Below the pieces are notes generated by a model. It was given only the letters and a program-made list of their open reading frames with translations. It was not told where the DNA came from and made no database searches. A stretch of DNA of 38,723 bases, taken from NCBI GenBank assembly GCA_031296165.1, contig JARLGF010000034.1, positions 1 to 38,723 on the forward strand. The letters run 5' to 3'. Every line of letters begins with the position of its first letter. Position 1 is the first letter of the stretch. A program made the translations under genes and the position numbers. Below are positions 36,258 to 38,723 of the stretch, one piece after another. This DNA comes from Occallatibacter sp. (GTDB lineage: Bacteria > Acidobacteriota > Terriglobia > Terriglobales > Acidobacteriaceae).

Positions 36258-37085
36258 ATGGCATGGTATGCCTACTGCATCGGTGAAAAACTTGCTTTTC
36301 CAGAAATAGCCCGTCACCGCAAACCTGTACCAATGGAATCCGTCCTTGGCGTTAGTGGCAATCAAGTGTTTCTTTATCCCGCCAGCGACCTTGCCATCGT
36401 AGTGAGCGAACACAACCCACAGGAAACTCTGAACCAGAAATCCGGCGTGGACCATGCACGGGTCATTGCGGACTGTTTTCAGCATTCCACAGTGCTGCCG
36501 TTTCGATTTGGAACCGTTTTCAACGACGACGAATGTCTGCGCAAGTCAATCCGGTCAAACCAGAGGCAGTTCCAGGACAACATCGACAAGCTGCGCGGCA
36601 AGACCGAGATGCACCTGAAAATCTTTGTCGACGACTGCTGCGTCCGCGAGATCGAGCGGCGTCTTCCCGCCGAGGGCGTAGGCCGGGAGTATCTGACCAA
36701 CCTGCGGGAGACCGCATCTCGTACGCGCGAGCGGCAGACCCGCGCGCGCGCGGTGAGCTTCCAGATGCACCGCCTGTTCCAGCCACTCGACGAAGAGGTC
36801 AGCTGCCGGCTAACCGAAAGCGGCAAAATGGTGTTGGACATCTCCCACCTGATCGACCGCAAACACATTGAGCGCTACCAAAACAAATTTGCCACCACCA
36901 GCGCCATCATGCGCGAGTGCCAGATGCAAATCTCGGGTCCGTGGCCGCCTTACCACTTTGTTCATAGGCTCACGCGCCCGGCGCATCCGCAACCTCAACC
37001 GGCCGCGACCGTACAACCTCAGGCTACCGTGTCCGTTTCAACTCCAATGCTCTTCATTCCGGAGCCAATTCCGGTCCTGGCATAA
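36258..37085 (+). CDS. Orphan GvpL/GvpF-family gas-vesicle-type protein
   Basis: 275 residues. Family marks: the opening MAWYAYCIGEKL, DLAIVVSEHNPQE, the strong VLPFRFGTVFNDDECLRKSI core (residues ~79-98), EMHLKIFVDDCC, a coiled or helical part (LRETASRTRERQTRARA), and SGPWPPYHF near the end of the fold, which matches the GPWPPYSF-type motif. GvpL/F proteins are minor parts or chaperones of gas vesicles and bind GvpA. The last ~45 residues are a Pro/Gln-rich tail not typical of the family. No gvpA, gvpN, gvpJ or other gvp gene is here, so gas vesicles are not implied. The start has GGAGTG upstream. Confidence 0.9.
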   Translation: MAWYAYCIGEKLAFPEIARHRKPVPMESVLGVSGNQVFLYPASDLAIVVSEHNPQETLNQKSGVDHARVIADCFQHSTVLPFRFGTVFNDDECLRKSIRSNQRQFQDNIDKLRGKTEMHLKIFVDDCCVREIERRLPAEGVGREYLTNLRETASRTRERQTRARAVSFQMHRLFQPLDEEVSCRLTESGKMVLDISHLIDRKHIERYQNKFATTSAIMRECQMQISGPWPPYHFVHRLTRPAHPQPQPAATVQPQATVSVSTPMLFIPEPIPVLA

Positions 37086-37103
37086 GGCCCGAACCAGCAC
37101 TTA

Positions 37104-37141
37104 AACAGCACAGCCCCGGCCATGGCCGGGGCTGTGCTGTT
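37104..37141. terminator. 38-base perfect palindrome downstream of the GvpL/F-like gene
   Basis: Arms of 19 bases (37104-37122 and 37123-37141) are perfect complements with the centre at CCATGG; the inner part is GGCC/CCCC-rich. It folds into a very stable hairpin 18 bases after the stop codon. Only TT follows, so it may act as terminator, 3' protection, or both. Confidence 0.75.
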
Positions 37142-37725
37142 GAGAGCAGTCTCAGAAATTACATTGAGTCGCCAAAGGTGCTGCTGGGCGCCGCTCGCCT
37201 ATGGCCGCGCCGGACTTCGTTTTCTGCCAATTCCGAGACGGCTATAAGGGGCATTCAGGCTGCCTGGGAAGCAATCTGTTGATTACCTGATTACCTCCCC
37301 CCCCCCTATGTATTTAGTCAAGTTCTCCAGTTTCAACGAGATAAGCAGGGGGTACCATTGCAAAAATTAGATTCTAAAGGGGTTATTCGCAAAAATTAGA
37401 TAACAAGGGACTTACGGGTGTTTTTTAGTTCTTTTTGAGGTTATCGTACCGCAATACGAGATTTTTACCGCTCGTTCCAGGTTGAGAAGGCCTTCAGATG
37501 CATGTCCTTCGGGTCCGGAAAAAGCAGCTGAGACCTGGGGCTGAAGCCACCTGCTCCCTGCAGAATTCAATCCCGGGGTTATGAAGGACACCATAGAACA
37601 ATTGTGCTCTTCAGGCAGGTAATTATCTGCAAAGTCTCCCAGGGCCGTTTGTCCACTCGCGGGGGATGTAACAAGGAGCGACGGTACCATTCCTGAAATT
37701 GCTATAGGTTAGAGCGCGGGCGCCT
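37142..37725. other. 584-base gene-free region with simple repeats before pgsA
   Basis: No convincing gene. GATTACCT occurs twice in tandem (37281-37296) directly followed by a run of ten C (37297-37306). Then come the direct repeats at 37360-37401 and a T-rich stretch (37422-37436). A 92-codon minus frame at 37412-37690 has no clear ribosome-binding site and odd composition; it may be a relic. The region may contain dispersed or mobile DNA. Confidence 0.5.
37360..37401. repeat. Two direct copies of GCAAAAATTAGAT
   Basis: Copies at 37360-37372 and 37389-37401, 29 bases apart, each followed within a few bases by AAGGG. The AT-rich motif stands out from the GC-rich genome and may be part of a larger dispersed repeat. 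Confidence 0.65.
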
Positions 37726-38367
37726 CTACAGTGTGCTTGTGCTCTTGGGGCGGGTGAGCACAAACGTCTTGCGGCGATCCTTGGAGGCGTGGTCGATCCT
37801 CTTCCAGAAACCCACAAAGTAGTCGATCGCTGAAATTACGGAAACCAGCACAGTAAAGTAGATGGCGGCAACTGCAATCCACTTGACCGGCACAATGAGC
37901 CAGCCGAACTGCCACTGATACCAGCCATGGGCCAGGATGGCGGAGACCACACACACGATCTGGATGACCGTTTTCAGCTTGCCCAGGTCGCTGGCCTGGA
38001 TGGTGAAGCCCTCAGACGACGCGATGGAGCGCAGGCCGGAGATGAGGAACTCGCGGCCGATGATGACCACAACGATCCAAACCTTGACTACCTGGGGGTT
38101 GTAGGCAACCAGGGCAATCAGCGCGCCGGTCACCATGATCTTGTCGGCTATGGGGTCCAGCAACATGCCCACGGTTGTGATCTGTTTGCGCTTCCGGGCC
38201 AGATAACCGTCGAGACCGTCGGTAATCGAGGCCAGCACAAAAAGGACTGACGCCAGGATCTCCTGTTCGCCGTTGTGGCCTTGCCAGGGGAAATGCGACG
38301 ACAGAATCCAAAGCAGCAGCGGGATCATGACGATCCGGCTCATCGTGATGGAGTTGGGCAGATTCAT
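37726..38367 (-). CDS. pgsA: CDP-diacylglycerol--glycerol-3-phosphate 3-phosphatidyltransferase
   Basis: Makes phosphatidylglycerol phosphate from CDP-diacylglycerol and glycerol-3-phosphate, the committed step to PG and cardiolipin, in the inner membrane. 213 residues with about six membrane helices. The CDP-alcohol phosphotransferase motif is complete: Asp50, Asp53, Gly54, Ala57, Arg58, Gly67, Asp71 and Asp75 with exact D-x2-DG-x2-AR-x8-G-x3-D-x3-D spacing. It starts MNLPNSITMSRIVMIPLLL, the usual beginning. The tail after the last helix is basic (RIDHASKDRRKTFVLTRP). It runs downstream of the glutamate dehydrogenase terminator on the same strand. Confidence 0.96.
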   Translation of the reverse strand: MNLPNSITMSRIVMIPLLLWILSSHFPWQGHNGEQEILASVLFVLASITDGLDGYLARKRKQITTVGMLLDPIADKIMVTGALIALVAYNPQVVKVWIVVVIIGREFLISGLRSIASSEGFTIQASDLGKLKTVIQIVCVVSAILAHGWYQWQFGWLIVPVKWIAVAAIYFTVLVSVISAIDYFVGFWKRIDHASKDRRKTFVLTRPKSTSTL

Positions 38368-38466
38368 GCGGGTTGCACAAGGCTGGAAGAAGTGACTTCG
38401 GCCTTGGCTCCATTATTGCACTGGCAGGCGGCCCGGCATCCTGCATGCCGATTTGCGCGTGCCAGG

Positions 38467-38508
38467 AAAAACAAAGAGCGAAACAGGCATAAAGCCCATT
38501 CCGCTCTT
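38467..38508 (-). terminator. Terminator of the glutamate dehydrogenase gene
   Basis: On the minus strand AAGAGCGGAATGGGC and GCCTGTTTCGCTCTT pair over most of their length (one G-U pair and mismatches) around a short loop and run into TTGTTTTT. It begins about 22 bases past the stop codon. Confidence 0.75.
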
Positions 38509-38530
38509 GTATGCGAGGCCGGAACAGGCC

Positions 38531-38723
38531 CTAGGCGTAGAAGCCGCGCTGCTTGATGGTGTAGGCAACGCGGTCGATGGCAAGCATGTAGGCGGCAATG
38601 CGATTGTTCACATTGTGGGCCTCGGCGTAGCGCACCACATCGTCAAAGCTGTCGCGCAGAATGGTTTCCAGTTGTTCGTTGACGATGGCTTCCTTCCAGA
38701 AGTAGCCTTGCCGGTCCTGAACC
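38531..38723 (-). CDS. gdhA: Glutamate dehydrogenase, C-terminal fragment (cut by window edge)
   Basis: Only the last 63 codons are inside the window; the frame continues past the right edge. The visible end reads [20 protein letters not shown], then [20 protein letters not shown] and [20 protein letters not shown], closing GFYA. This matches the C-terminus of the Glu/Leu/Phe/Val dehydrogenase family, including W(K/E)E..V...L and NNR.AAYM.AI.RV. Glutamate dehydrogenase converts glutamate to 2-oxoglutarate and ammonia; a leucine or other family member cannot be wholly excluded without the rest. Confidence 0.88.
   Translation of the reverse strand, partial: VQDRQGYFWKEAIVNEQLETILRDSFDDVVRYAEAHNVNNRIAAYMLAIDRVAYTIKQRGFYA

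Noticed and set aside
37297..37306. C10 run as a phase-variation switch
   Set aside because: It is neither in a reading frame nor in a promoter position of any supported gene; the nearest genes end, rather than begin, on either side.

Overview
The window reads as a chromosomal segment of a diderm, moderately GC-rich bacterium, most likely an acidobacterium of the Terriglobia/Acidobacteriaceae type. This is an inference from gene content: a TonB-dependent receptor with an N-terminal carboxypeptidase-regulatory domain behind a small exported CC..HH..C protein, an exported family carrying an ILGIIPNFR motif, a YXWGXW-type exported protein, an orphan GvpL/F protein, and Lol and OmpA-type envelope genes. 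No tRNA, rRNA, CRISPR array, integrase or intact insertion sequence was seen. Most of the window is ordinary core genome with short operons on both strands.

Layout. 1-5.2 kb: a tiny Cys-rich protein and homoserine dehydrogenase (minus), then a His/Cys/Met-rich exported protein, the TonB receptor and a small conserved protein (plus). 5.3-8.6 kb (minus): a TPR-like protein, a membrane-linked family 2 glycosyltransferase, a quinone oxidoreductase-like MDR enzyme and a class III sirtuin. 8.8-10.2 kb (plus): an acyl-CoA thioesterase and an Mrp/ApbC Fe-S carrier ATPase, closed by a bidirectional terminator. 10.3-12.8 kb (minus): a YXWGXW-type protein, threonine aldolase and an unknown exported protein. 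12.9-18.3 kb: an orphan STN-domain protein, a tiny membrane protein (minus), then uvrA translationally coupled to a CPBP membrane protease. 18.4-21.9 kb: an exported acidobacterial family protein (minus), pyrE (plus), a Crp/Fnr regulator and an OmpA-like lipoprotein (both minus). 22.2-25.8 kb (plus): uvrC and a GT39-type membrane glycosyltransferase. 25.8-28.1 kb: a degenerate receiver protein with a tiny Cys protein (minus), a small unknown protein with Hsp15 (plus), and an exported unknown (minus). 28.3-35.9 kb (mostly plus): a large exported propeller-like protein coupled to a LolC/E permease, a zinc-ribbon protein (minus), a HAD hydrolase, a lytic transglycosylase, an LPG-flippase-like membrane protein and a coiled-coil membrane protein. 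36.3-38.7 kb: the orphan GvpL/F protein, about 580 bases without a gene holding unusual repeats, pgsA (minus), and the 3' end of a glutamate dehydrogenase gene cut by the window edge (minus).

How the genes fit together. uvrA and uvrC give two of the three nucleotide-excision-repair subunits (uvrB is not here). Many of the rest serve the envelope: lipoprotein release, phospholipid synthesis, peptidoglycan cleavage, glycan transfer and an OmpA peptidoglycan anchor. No multi-gene cluster clearly amounts to a new system. The best candidates for something undescribed are: a receiver domain whose phosphoacceptor Asp is Tyr; the His/Cys-rich protein beside a TonB receptor; the uvrA promoter, with a G-tract palindrome at its predicted start and a second inverted repeat upstream; interleaved inverted repeats between pyrE and the Crp-type gene; the GvpL/F gene with no gas-vesicle neighbours; and the repeat-bearing gap before pgsA.
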